This document shows positions 1-8,467 of a stretch of DNA of 64,000 bases, piece after piece. The translations under genes and the position numbers were made by a program. Where the stretch lies: NCBI RefSeq assembly GCF_002078605.1, contig NZ_MSJR01000001.1:310001-374000 (forward strand). Direction: 5' to 3'. Positions within the stretch are counted from its first letter, which is position 1, and every line of letters begins with the position of its first letter. The notes below the pieces were generated by a model. That model saw only the letters and a program-made list of their open reading frames with translations, was not told the DNA's origin and searched no databases. Source of the DNA: Salegentibacter sediminis. GTDB taxonomy: Bacteria; Bacteroidota; Bacteroidia; Flavobacteriales; Flavobacteriaceae.

Positions 1-1218
1 TGGCTGGCGCTAAATTATTACGAACGTTTTGTCTTTACCAAACTTATCACTGGAAGTTTCAGGATAGGCGTGAGTCAGAAATTAATGACCCGGGCACTTT
101 CCCGGGCTACAGATATCGATGAAGATATTCTGGCTTATAAAATGATGGGTAACTGGAATCCTTCCGAAACGAGCTTTTCAAGTCTTATTTTAGAAGAAAA
201 TGAAGAGGATTATTTATCTAAACCTTATCCGTTCTATCTGGCCTACGCCCTGGAAGGCGATGTGGAAGACCTGGGGGACGTTTCTCAATGGAGTGCCGAG
301 CATAAATGGGATGGTATTCGCTCCCAGGTGATTGTTCGCAACGATGAATTATTCGTTTGGAGCCGGGGGGAAGAACTCGTAACCGATAAATACCCCGAAT
401 TTCAGGAGTTTGTAGGCACTATTCCTAATGGGACCGTATTAGATGCCGAGATTCTTTCTTATCCCAATGGGCAAATAGGAACTTTTAATGATCTTCAAAC
501 CCGAATTGGAAGGAAAAACATCAGTAAAAATCTGCTAAAAAAGAACCCGGTTATTCTTAAGGCATACGATATTTTGGAGTGGAAGGGAAAAGACATCAGG
601 AATCATCCTTTTGCTGAAAGAAGAAAAATTCTCGAATTGCTTTATGCTGAGGTCTCTTCTGAAGATTTCCCACTGCATTTATCTGAGAAAATTTCGTTTC
701 AATCCTGGGCGGAAGTGGCAGAAGAAAGAGAAAGAGCACGGGAAGAAAAATCGGAAGGCTTAATGTTGAAACGTCTTGATTCTCCTTACTTGGTGGGAAG
801 AAAAAAAGGCGATTGGTGGAAATGGAAGGTCGACCCCCTTACGGTTGATGCGGTGCTTACCTATGCGATGCGTGGCCACGGAAGAAGGAGCAACCTCTTC
901 ACCGATTATACTTTCGGATTATGGGATGAAGAGAAAAAAGAGCTGGTAACCTTTGCTAAAGCATACTCCGGCCTCACCGATGCAGAATTCAGAAAACTGG
1001 ATAACTGGATTAAAAAAAACACTCTGGAACGTTTTGGCCCTGTGCGAAGTGTAACTCCCCACCACGTTTTTGAGATCGCTTTTGAAGGGATAGCCGAATC
1101 TAAACGGCATAAAAGCGGAGTAGCAACCCGTTTTCCCAGGATGGTACGCTGGCGAACCGATAAGAATATCCACGAGGCAAATACGCTGGAAGAGTTGAAG
1201 GCATTGATACCTAAATAA
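1..1218 (+). CDS. ATP-dependent DNA ligase, 5' end outside window
   Basis: Seals nicks with ATP through an enzyme-AMP intermediate. The reading frame is open from base 1 (W-L-A-L-N-Y-Y-E...), so the gene begins upstream; the GTG at 70 lies inside the conserved alpha-helical N-terminal region and is not the real start. The nucleotidyltransferase motif I K-W-D-G-I-R is at 304-321, with the AMP-accepting lysine at 304-306. Motif IV-like E-G-L-M-L-K and motif V-like W-W-K-W-K follow, then an OB-fold C-terminal half. It is 23 bp ahead of a large DExH helicase, the arrangement of the ligase-associated DNA damage response (LADDR) group, in which a metallo-beta-lactamase-fold exonuclease usually lies just upstream of the ligase. 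Family assignment is firm; the role in repair comes from the family and the neighbour. Confidence 0.93.
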   Translation, partial: WLALNYYERFVFTKLITGSFRIGVSQKLMTRALSRATDIDEDILAYKMMGNWNPSETSFSSLILEENEEDYLSKPYPFYLAYALEGDVEDLGDVSQWSAEHKWDGIRSQVIVRNDELFVWSRGEELVTDKYPEFQEFVGTIPNGTVLDAEILSYPNGQIGTFNDLQTRIGRKNISKNLLKKNPVILKAYDILEWKGKDIRNHPFAERRKILELLYAEVSSEDFPLHLSEKISFQSWAEVAEERERAREEKSEGLMLKRLDSPYLVGRKKGDWWKWKVDPLTVDAVLTYAMRGHGRRSNLFTDYTFGLWDEEKKELVTFAKAYSGLTDAEFRKLDNWIKKNTLERFGPVRSVTPHHVFEIAFEGIAESKRHKSGVATRFPRMVRWRTDKNIHEANTLEELKALIPK

Positions 1219-1241
1219 ACCATCCAATCTTTAAAACCAGT

Positions 1242-3728
1242 ATGGTCCTTTCAGAAATGAACAAAAACCAACTTATAAAATTAGCCGAAACCTGGTTTGA
1301 ACAACAGGACTGGAAGCCTTTTGCCTTTCAGAAACAAACCTGGGCGGCTTTTTTGCAGGGAAAAAATGGCCTGTTGAATGCCCCCACGGGTAGTGGAAAA
1401 ACTTATGCGCTCTGGATCCCCATTGTTTTGGATTACATAAAAAATAACCCAGACTATAAAACTCAGCATAAAAAAGGACTAAAGGCGATCTGGATCACAC
1501 CTCTTCGGGCGCTTTCGGTAGAAATTGAACAGGCGGCGAGCCGGTTTGCCGATGAATTGGGTAGCGGATTAACAGTTGGAATCCGCACCGGCGATACCTC
1601 TCAAAAAGAAAGAGCAGCTCAAAAAAGAGCTATGCCAGATCTTTTAATCACTACTCCTGAAAGCTTGCAGCTTTTGCTTTCTTCAAAGAATTACGATAAG
1701 ACATTTAAAAATCTCAATGCCGTGGTTGTAGACGAATGGCATGAATTGCTGGGTACCAAACGCGGAGTGCAGATGGAGCTGGCTCTATCGAGATTGAAAA
1801 GCCTTTCTGAAAAGCTGAGAATCTGGGGAATTTCGGCTACGATTGGAAATCTCGAGCAGGCGCGGGAAGTTCTTTTAGGTCCCGACTCCGAAGCTTTCCA
1901 GAATTCGGTTTTGGTTAGAGCTAATCTTAAAAAGAAAATAAAGGTTCATTCGATTATTCCTGAGAAAATGGAAAGGTTTCCCTGGCGAGGGCATCTTGGC
2001 TTGCATTTAATAGATGAGGTGGTCCCGATTATAAAAAAATCGAGGACTACACTGCTTTTTACTAACACCCGCTCCCAGTGTGAATTATGGTTTCAAAAGC
2101 TCATTCATAAATACCCTGAATTTGCCGGGGAATTGGCGATGCATCATGGAAGCATCAATAAAGAAACCCGTCTATGGGTGGAACAGGCTATACGCAATGA
2201 AAGTTTAAAAGCCGTAGTGGCCACTTCCAGCCTGGACCTGGGAGTTGATTTTGCCCCGGTGGAGACCATAATACAGATAGGAGGACCCAAAGGGGTAGCC
2301 AGATTTTTACAACGCGCCGGGCGTAGTGGGCACAAACCCGGGCAGGAGAGTGTAATTTATTTTTTGCCCACCCACGCTATTGAACTCATTGAAGCTTCAG
2401 CACTGCAGAAAGCCGTAAAAACTATGGCTGTAGAAGACAGGATTCCCTACCTGCTTAGTTTTGATGTGTTAGTGCAGTATCTAACCACCCTGGCGGTTTC
2501 TAACGGGTTTTTTCCGAAGGAAATATGGCCGGAGGTGAAATCTACTTTTTGTTTCCAGGGAATTACAGAAGAGGAATGGCGCTGGGTCTTGAATTTTATC
2601 ACGAAAGGAAGTCAGTGCCTGCAGGCATACGATGAATATAAAAAAGTAGAAATAGAAGAAGATGGCCGGTTTAAGGTGAATAATCGTGCCACTGCGATGA
2701 GACATCGTTTGCAAATAGGGACTATTGTGAGCGATGCGGTTTTAAGTGTAAAATACCTGAAAGGCGGTTATTTAGGTACCATTGAAGAATGGTTTATCTC
2801 TAAACTTAATCCCGGCGACGTCTTTACCTTCGCCGGGCGAAATCTCGAGTTGATACGAATTAAAAATATGCAGGTGCTGGTAAAGACCTCGAAACAAAAA
2901 ACCTCCAAAGTTCCGAGCTGGGCAGGGGGAAGAATGACCTTTTCGGCGCAGATGAGTGAGCTACTGAGGGAAGAGATGTATACCGCGGCTGAATCGGTGA
3001 GCTCCGGTAAGAAAAAATCGGCAGAATTGCAGGCCATGCAACCTATTTTAAAAAGACAGCAAAAAGAATCTATTATTCCCGGCAAGGATGAATTTCTAAT
3101 CGAAACTTTTAAAACCCGGGAAGGCTATCACGCGATATTTTACCCTTTTGAAGGAAGATTCGTGCACGAGGCACTGGGAAGTTTAATGGCATATCGAATT
3201 AGCTTACTCATGCCTGTAACTTTTTCGATCGCCTTTAACGATTATGGTTTTGAATTGCTTTCAGATCAGGAAATCGATATGCAGCAGGTTTTGGATAACG
3301 AGCTGTTTTCTTCAGCGTTTCTAATGGACGATTTATACAAAAGTTTGAATGCCACTGAAATGGCCCGAAGGAAATTCAGGGATATTGCGGTGATTGCGGG
3401 AATGGTCTTTACCGGATATCCGAATAAATTGATAAAAAGCAAACATCTTCAGAGCAATTCGCAATTGCTTTTTGGCGTGTTCAGAGATTATGAAGAAGAT
3501 AATTTACTTTATCAACAGGCCTTTAGGGAAACCTTCGAGCATCAATTAGAGGAAGGCCGGTTGAGATTGGCGATGGAGCGAATAGCCTCCCAGGATATCG
3601 TATGGAAAAACTGCGAAAAACCCACCCCCTTTTCCTTTCCTATTATTACCGACAGGCTTCGGGAGAAATTGTCTTCAGAAAAGCTGGAAGACAGAATACG
3701 CCGGATGCTGGAGCAGCTCGAGAAATGA
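1242..3728 (+). CDS. Ligase-associated DEXH-box DNA helicase (Lhr-like)
   Basis: Superfamily 2 helicase of the Lhr-like type paired with ATP-dependent ligases; expected to unwind or translocate on DNA during repair. Visible motifs in the 828-residue product: Walker A P-T-G-S-G-K-T with Lys53, DExH box D-E-W-H at 164-167, motif III S-A-T, and motif VI Q-R-A-G-R-S-G-H from residue 357. A long C-terminal part (about 400-828) matches the extra domains of this family. An alternative start ATG at 1257 gives M-N-K-N-Q-L and may be the true one. It probably shares a transcript with the ligase. The 3' end abuts a convergent gene by one base, so the PdeM-type phosphoesterase that often completes the LADDR set is not directly downstream. 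Confidence 0.92.
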   Translation: MVLSEMNKNQLIKLAETWFEQQDWKPFAFQKQTWAAFLQGKNGLLNAPTGSGKTYALWIPIVLDYIKNNPDYKTQHKKGLKAIWITPLRALSVEIEQAASRFADELGSGLTVGIRTGDTSQKERAAQKRAMPDLLITTPESLQLLLSSKNYDKTFKNLNAVVVDEWHELLGTKRGVQMELALSRLKSLSEKLRIWGISATIGNLEQAREVLLGPDSEAFQNSVLVRANLKKKIKVHSIIPEKMERFPWRGHLGLHLIDEVVPIIKKSRTTLLFTNTRSQCELWFQKLIHKYPEFAGELAMHHGSINKETRLWVEQAIRNESLKAVVATSSLDLGVDFAPVETIIQIGGPKGVARFLQRAGRSGHKPGQESVIYFLPTHAIELIEASALQKAVKTMAVEDRIPYLLSFDVLVQYLTTLAVSNGFFPKEIWPEVKSTFCFQGITEEEWRWVLNFITKGSQCLQAYDEYKKVEIEEDGRFKVNNRATAMRHRLQIGTIVSDAVLSVKYLKGGYLGTIEEWFISKLNPGDVFTFAGRNLELIRIKNMQVLVKTSKQKTSKVPSWAGGRMTFSAQMSELLREEMYTAAESVSSGKKKSAELQAMQPILKRQQKESIIPGKDEFLIETFKTREGYHAIFYPFEGRFVHEALGSLMAYRISLLMPVTFSIAFNDYGFELLSDQEIDMQQVLDNELFSSAFLMDDLYKSLNATEMARRKFRDIAVIAGMVFTGYPNKLIKSKHLQSNSQLLFGVFRDYEEDNLLYQQAFRETFEHQLEEGRLRLAMERIASQDIVWKNCEKPTPFSFPIITDRLREKLSSEKLEDRIRRMLEQLEK

Positions 3729-3729
3729 T

Positions 3730-4236
3730 TTAATAGTTCTTCAGTTTCCTGTTTACATAATTTCTAACCAGCTCGGTGGTCACTCCAAAAAGTACGTGAG
3801 CAAATAACTCATTTGCCTGGGTTTTAAGCGGGATATCCTTTGGATTTTCTTCCAGGCCTATCAGTGGCAATGAGGTTTCATGAGTGGTAAACCAGGTGGT
3901 GCTACCAAGTATAACCCCATCAGTAATTTTAAGATGATCTTTGTCCTTTTTTCCGTAGCCATAAGCGGCTCCTACGCTTGCACCAATAGGGAAATTCACC
4001 AGCTGCTCGGCCAATGCTTCGTTTTGCACGCTTATAGGGCCGCCTGTAATCCTGGTAGAAAGATCATCTAAAACTTTGATCTGTGCTGAGCGTTGCTCCA
4101 CTTTTCTTACCGGCAAGTAGCGTTCTACTATACTTTTAACCGCGGTTCCGGCGAGACCCCCCAGAAACCCCGAAATTAGTGCTCTTTGTGTATCAGGGGT
4201 GTAAGTATCTTTGTTTAAAAAGGCAGTTAGTTTCAT
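3730..4236 (-). CDS. Glycine-rich membrane-associated protein, YagU/DUF1440-like
   Basis: 168-residue protein of unknown function. Two glycine/alanine-rich hydrophobic stretches (about residues 22-38, S-G-F-L-G-G-L-A-G-T-A, and 84-94, G-A-S-V-G-A-A-Y-G-Y-G) and a hydrophobic segment near 105-120 suggest short membrane helices. The pattern of a glycine-rich first helix and conserved H-E in the third segment resembles the YagU/DUF1440 group, but I recognise it only loosely. It is a single gene on the minus strand, converging on the helicase and divergent from the omega-amidase. No terminator is visible at its 3' end. Confidence 0.6.
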   Translation of the reverse strand: MKLTAFLNKDTYTPDTQRALISGFLGGLAGTAVKSIVERYLPVRKVEQRSAQIKVLDDLSTRITGGPISVQNEALAEQLVNFPIGASVGAAYGYGKKDKDHLKITDGVILGSTTWFTTHETSLPLIGLEENPKDIPLKTQANELFAHVLFGVTTELVRNYVNRKLKNY

Positions 4237-4339
4237 GTCGTGTAAATTTTATTAGTTAAAGCTATTTAATAGCCCTTTTTTCTGCAATTGTTTAACATGT
4301 AATTGGGATGAGTTGTTTAAAATTTAATAATTTTAAGCT

Positions 4340-5119
4340 ATGAGTAAATCACTAAATACAGCTTTGTTACAGGTAGACCTCACATGGGAAGACCCACAGG
4401 CTAACCGCAGTTTGTTTTCAAAAGAAATTAAAGCACTTTCAGATGAGGTAGACCTTATTATTTTGCCTGAAATGTTTACCACCGGTTTCAGCATGAATGC
4501 TGAAAAGTTAGCGGAAAGAAATGATGGTCTCAGTTTTAATTGGATGCGGGAGATGGCTGCACTTAAAAATGCTGCAGTAACCGGGAGCCTTATTATTACT
4601 GAAAACGGAAACTATTATAACCGTCTGTTCTTTGTCTTTCCCGACGGGAATTTTAAAATCTATGATAAGCGCCACACCTTCACCTTGGCCAAAGAAGATG
4701 AAACCTATACCGGCGGAAAAGAGAGGTTAATTGTGGAATATAAAGGATGGAAAATTTGTCCGCTTATTTGTTACGATCTCCGTTTTCCCATCTGGGCAAG
4801 AAATACTGAAGATTACGATCTTCTAATTTATGTTGCTAATTGGCCCGATAAGAGAGTGGCAGCCTGGGATGCGTTATTGAAAGCCAGAGCGATTGAAAAT
4901 ATGAGTTACTGCATCGGCATTAACCGAACCGGTACCGATGGTGGTGGCCATTTTTATTCAGGACATAGCGCGGCTTACGATTGTTTAGGAAAAAACTTAA
5001 CGGGAGAGAACAGGGAATTGCCCTTTGTCGAGGAGGTTAGTCTGGATAAGAACCACCTGGAAAAAACCAGAAAGCAGTTAAAATTTCTTCAGGATAGAGA
5101 TGAATTTACTCTAAAATAA
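4340..5119 (+). CDS. Carbon-nitrogen hydrolase, omega-amidase YafV type
   Basis: Nitrilase-superfamily enzyme predicted to hydrolyse the omega-amide of alpha-ketoglutaramate or ketosuccinamate, clearing by-products of glutamine transamination in the cytoplasm. The Glu-Lys-Cys triad is visible: E44 in L-P-E-M-F-T-T-G-F, K110 in Y-D-K-R-H-T-F and C144 in L-I-C-Y-D-L-R-F-P. The 259-residue length is usual for the family. The G-H-S-A nearby (about residues 214-217) also matches YafV. It is monocistronic with a divergent neighbour, and its last 14 bp overlap the 3' end of the convergent lipoprotein gene. There is no signal peptide. Confidence 0.9.
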   Translation: MSKSLNTALLQVDLTWEDPQANRSLFSKEIKALSDEVDLIILPEMFTTGFSMNAEKLAERNDGLSFNWMREMAALKNAAVTGSLIITENGNYYNRLFFVFPDGNFKIYDKRHTFTLAKEDETYTGGKERLIVEYKGWKICPLICYDLRFPIWARNTEDYDLLIYVANWPDKRVAAWDALLKARAIENMSYCIGINRTGTDGGGHFYSGHSAAYDCLGKNLTGENRELPFVEEVSLDKNHLEKTRKQLKFLQDRDEFTLK

Positions 5120-6719
5120 AACTTTCGTTTAAATCCCAGTTAGAGCGAACCTCCAGGGTGTCACTATGATAAATAATCCTTTCTGCCTGGCGTTTCTCCA
5201 GGTAATTGCCGGTATCCCATTGCTGGTTGCCGTTATCATCTATAATTACGCGCACCAGGTATTTTGCCGGTTTCAGGAATCTGAAATTAAAATTTGTTTC
5301 GCTTTCTGAAAATCTTTCGGCTTGTACTTCCCCTTCCAGGTTGGTTAATTGAGCAATTATAGGGAAGTTGTTTACATTTTGAAGCCTTAGCATCACGCTG
5401 CCATATTCAGAATATGGTTTTGTAGTAATTTGCTGGTTGATGGTGTCGTTGGTCTTTCCGAAGAGATCGGTTAGGGCCCCGGGTAATGCCCGTATCTGGT
5501 ATTTGTTGTTCTCTTCTTTCTCAAATTGAAGTTGAAGTTCATTTTTAATGAGTAAAAGTTCTGCAGAAAAATTTACTTCAGCCGAATCTTTATCGAGAAT
5601 TCTTATCAGGTCTGCATTGCTTCCGACAAGGGGGGTATTGGCTCGAAATTTAAAGCTTTGGTTGAATTCGATATTTCCACTTGGTTCAGTGGTTACTTTA
5701 AGGGTGTCGCGTTCAAGTTCAGAAATCTTGGTAAAGAGCGTATCTCTCTTTTCAGGGCTCACTATTTCAAAAGAAAGGCTGTCTGATTCCGGTTTTTGGT
5801 TATACCAGTAATAAAGCGTATCGGTTTTGGGGTCTTTTATAATTCTAGAACGAAAGCCTTCAGGTTTTGCATTTAAAAGAGTAATCTCAAGACTATCCAA
5901 ATCTGTAACTCCTTCATAGCCAAAAAGGATCTGGTTTCCTTTTAATAATTTGGGCCTTTGCACACTAAATTCCAGTTCTTCTTTAAAAAGCGTAATATGA
6001 TAGCTGGTATCTGTTGGAAGGCTAATTGATTCTTCAATAAAGCCTATTTTTTCTGATTTAGGATTGAATTTATAATTAGCATTTTTATCCTGAATCGCGA
6101 TCATTTTGTAAGTTCCTGCCTTAAGATTTTCGAGTTCAAAAGTGAAAACGCTATCCTTAGAATAGGTTACATATCTCGGGTTTTCTTTGTAGACGATAGA
6201 ATCGGAATATGTAGAGTCCAGTTCATATAAAAAGATTGAAACCGGTGCTGTAAGCTCTTTTAGGGAAGCATCATCCACAGTGCCCTGCACCGAAAGCGAA
6301 TCGAGATAATCTCCGGTAGAAAAAACATATTTAAAATAATCTAATTCATTGCCTTCATTATTATCTACTATACTTTTTCCGAAGTTGATGGTATAGGTGG
6401 TATTTTCCTGCAGGGTATCAAAGATCTCGATCCTGATATCTTTTCTTGCGCTTCCCAAAGGAAGAATGGTAGGCTTGGGATCCATAGGAGGCGAGATGAT
6501 AATCTGCTCCTGGGGTTTGTTTAGTTTGATGTATTCGTTAAAATAGATGCGTATCTCATCACCCTTAAAGTTAGTGCTGAAATTTTCTGGGCTGGCCCTC
6601 AAAAATTTTGGGGGTTCCTCATCTTCGGGGCCTCCCTGTGGCATTCCTTTTTTTGCACATTGAACCATTCCCAGGGCCAGGACAATTACAAACAGAAAAT
6701 TAGGAATTCGTTTAAGCAT
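5106..6719 (-). CDS. Ig-like domain lipoprotein (Big_5/SbsA-like)
   Basis: 537-residue predicted lipoprotein. The N-terminus has a charged start, a hydrophobic segment and lipobox G-M-V-Q-C (Cys21), followed by A-K-K-G-M-P-Q-G-G-P, so it should be lipid-anchored in the envelope. An SbsA-like Ig domain (about 38-130: P-P-K-F-L-R-A-S-P-E-N through the T-T-Y-T-I-N-F motif) leads into further beta-rich regions and a C-terminal G-N-Q-Q-W-D-T-G-N-Y motif, typical of a conserved flavobacterial family. Function is unknown; the fold suggests a structural or assembly role at the outer membrane. It lies 57 bp downstream of the comF-like gene, with which it is probably cotranscribed. Confidence 0.88.
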   Translation of the reverse strand: MLKRIPNFLFVIVLALGMVQCAKKGMPQGGPEDEEPPKFLRASPENFSTNFKGDEIRIYFNEYIKLNKPQEQIIISPPMDPKPTILPLGSARKDIRIEIFDTLQENTTYTINFGKSIVDNNEGNELDYFKYVFSTGDYLDSLSVQGTVDDASLKELTAPVSIFLYELDSTYSDSIVYKENPRYVTYSKDSVFTFELENLKAGTYKMIAIQDKNANYKFNPKSEKIGFIEESISLPTDTSYHITLFKEELEFSVQRPKLLKGNQILFGYEGVTDLDSLEITLLNAKPEGFRSRIIKDPKTDTLYYWYNQKPESDSLSFEIVSPEKRDTLFTKISELERDTLKVTTEPSGNIEFNQSFKFRANTPLVGSNADLIRILDKDSAEVNFSAELLLIKNELQLQFEKEENNKYQIRALPGALTDLFGKTNDTINQQITTKPYSEYGSVMLRLQNVNNFPIIAQLTNLEGEVQAERFSESETNFNFRFLKPAKYLVRVIIDDNGNQQWDTGNYLEKRQAERIIYHSDTLEVRSNWDLNESFILE

Positions 6720-6776
6720 ACTTTTGCGATGAATCTTTAGACAAAGAAACGATTATTTTGGGTTTTGTGGCAAACA

Positions 6777-7457
6777 TCAATCGGTAATTGCCATACTTGC
6801 CAGGCTTATCTTTACTCCATTTATCTTTTGAAGCTTTAACACGCAAGCCTCCATAGTAGCGCCGGTTGTGATTAAATCGTCTACAAGCAGAAGGTGTTTT
6901 TTCTCAAGTTTTTCGGGATTTTCTATCATAAAAGTTTCGTCAATATTTCCCCAGCGGCTTAATCGTTTTTTCAGGGTTTGGGTAGTAGTGGCCGATTTTT
7001 TCACAAGAACGTCATCCACGTATAGGGCATCCAGGCTATTTGCGATCTCCTTCCCAAAACCCTCAACCTGATTAAAACCGCGGGATCTTAATTTTTTCCG
7101 GTGCAGCGGTACCGGTACCACCGCATCGATTTGGGTGTAAGCAGGAATTTTTGCCAGTTCCTCCCCAAGCCATTGTCCCAGGAAACTTCCTATTTCCCGA
7201 TTGCCTCGATATTTAAGATTATGAATTAGTTGCTGAACCAGCCCCTTTTTTTTAAAATACAAGAGGGAAGTAGCATTTTCGATACTAAGTCTTCCTGAAA
7301 ATACTTTTTTTGTAGCGTTCTCGTTATCAAGGTGGAAGTTAGTGAGTGGAAGCTCGTGAAGACAAGAAGTACATATAATAGTTTCGTGAGCAACTAATTC
7401 CGTTTCGCAAGCATTGCAAATTTTCGGGTAGAATAAATTAAGTAAATCGTGAAACAT
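6777..7457 (-). CDS. ComF family phosphoribosyltransferase-like protein
   Basis: ComF-type protein, associated in other bacteria with DNA uptake during transformation. An N-terminal zinc ribbon is visible (C14-x2-C17 and C29-x2-C32), followed by a type I phosphoribosyltransferase domain with the PRPP-loop motif L-L-V-D-D-L-I-T-T-G-A-T near residue 190. The motif R-G-F-N-Q near residue 125 is a ComF hallmark. The 226-residue length is normal. It is divergent from the coiled-coil membrane protein at 7519 (61 bp between starts) and leads into the Ig-like lipoprotein. Whether this organism is transformable cannot be read from here. Confidence 0.92.
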   Translation of the reverse strand: MFHDLLNLFYPKICNACETELVAHETIICTSCLHELPLTNFHLDNENATKKVFSGRLSIENATSLLYFKKKGLVQQLIHNLKYRGNREIGSFLGQWLGEELAKIPAYTQIDAVVPVPLHRKKLRSRGFNQVEGFGKEIANSLDALYVDDVLVKKSATTTQTLKKRLSRWGNIDETFMIENPEKLEKKHLLLVDDLITTGATMEACVLKLQKINGVKISLASMAITD

Positions 7458-7518
7458 TTGTTAACATCTTGTCGGTTCCCTTACTAAACTCATAAATTTA
7501 CAAACTAAATTCTATTAT

Positions 7519-8403
7519 ATGATGACTGAAAAGAAGAACAATACAGCCTTGAAGGTCTTAACCGGTATTCTGGCAATCGCCCTTTTAGTTTTGGGCATCT
7601 ATACCGTTAAATTTTACAATGAAGAGAAAGAAAATAAGGCAATTCTCCAAAAGGAAAAAGCCGTAATTGAAGATGAACTTAATGACCTTATCATTAAATA
7701 TGACGAGGCGATCGAAGAAAATGAAGTGCTGGATCAGGATCTTGTGAACGCACGCGATAGGATAGAGCGTCTCCTGGATTCGGTTAAAGATTACGATGCT
7801 ACTTACGCCATGAATACCCGTCTGCAAAGGGAGATTTCAAACCTCAAAATTGAGCGGGAACGTTTATTCAGGGTCGTGGATAGTTTAAGCGCCCAAAATC
7901 AGAGAATGGCAACAACGCTTGATAGTACTAACGTGGTCCTCCAGGAAAGAACCCGAATTTCAGATTCTCTTCAGAGTACCAATCAGAATCTTTCCAATAA
8001 AGTAGACCGAGCTTCACAACTTAAAATTACCAGTCTCTCAGGAGAAGGAGTAATTGTGAGAAACAGCGGAAAGCTGGTAGAAAACGACCGCACCCGAAGG
8101 ATAGACCAGATAAGGACCTGTTTTACCATTACGGCAAATGATCTTGCCGGCCCGGGAGAAAGAAATATGTATGTTCAGGTTTATAATCCCGAAAACGAAT
8201 TGGTAGGCGACGAAATTGTGGTAAATCACGAGGGCGGTCCAATGGTGTATAGTGCGGCCTCTAAGGTGTACTATGAAAACAACGAGCTGGATGTTTGTAT
8301 TTTAGCCAACACCCAGGAAGATAAATTGCTGGAAGGAAATTATAAGGTGTATGTCTATGCTGAAGACGTGTTGCTGGGAACAGGATCATTTAGCCTTAGA
8401 TAA
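7519..8403 (+). CDS. Membrane-anchored coiled-coil protein with C-terminal beta domain
   Basis: 294-residue protein of unknown function. A single N-terminal transmembrane helix (about 11-30, L-K-V-L-T-G-I-L-A-I-A-L-L-V-L-G-I) precedes a long Glu/Asp/Arg-rich coiled coil (about 33-170) and a C-terminal beta-rich domain (about 175-294) ending L-L-G-T-G-S-F-S-L-R. This topology places the coiled coil and beta domain outside the inner membrane. A second ATG follows the first directly (M-M-T-E-K-K), and either could be used. The gene is followed 18 bp after the stop by a hairpin terminator that also carries the glyS promoter. No catalytic motif is recognised; a scaffold role in the envelope is only a guess. 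Confidence 0.8.
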   Translation: MMTEKKNNTALKVLTGILAIALLVLGIYTVKFYNEEKENKAILQKEKAVIEDELNDLIIKYDEAIEENEVLDQDLVNARDRIERLLDSVKDYDATYAMNTRLQREISNLKIERERLFRVVDSLSAQNQRMATTLDSTNVVLQERTRISDSLQSTNQNLSNKVDRASQLKITSLSGEGVIVRNSGKLVENDRTRRIDQIRTCFTITANDLAGPGERNMYVQVYNPENELVGDEIVVNHEGGPMVYSAASKVYYENNELDVCILANTQEDKLLEGNYKVYVYAEDVLLGTGSFSLR

Positions 8404-8420
8404 TTAAAAATTTAAATTTC

Positions 8421-8459
8421 AAAGGCCGCCTTGACTAATATCGGGGCGGTTTTTTTATT
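8421..8459 (+). terminator. Rho-independent terminator after 8403, overlapping glyS promoter
   Basis: Inverted repeat C-C-G-C-C (8426-8430) / G-G-C-G-G (8445-8449), extended outward by G-U and A-U pairs to aaagg/ttttt, followed by a run of T to 8456. It ends the coiled-coil protein transcript 18 bp past the stop codon. Confidence 0.8.
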
Positions 8460-8463
8460 TTTG
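8431..8463 (+). promoter_or_regulatory. glyS promoter (TTG-N22-TATTTTTG)
   Basis: Bacteroidota-type promoter: TTG at 8431-8433 (in the loop of the preceding terminator) and a perfect TAnnTTTG -7 box, TATTTTTG, at 8456-8463 (in its T tract), spacing 22. The expected start of transcription lies at or just after the glyS ATG at 8468, so the mRNA would be leaderless or nearly so. Confidence 0.65.
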
Positions 8464-8467
8464 CGCT

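Noticed and set aside
4261-4282. gctat/atagc stem followed by six T, plus strand
   Set aside because: Only 5 bp with a 3-nt loop and no plus-strand gene ends nearby; probably chance in AT-rich sequence.
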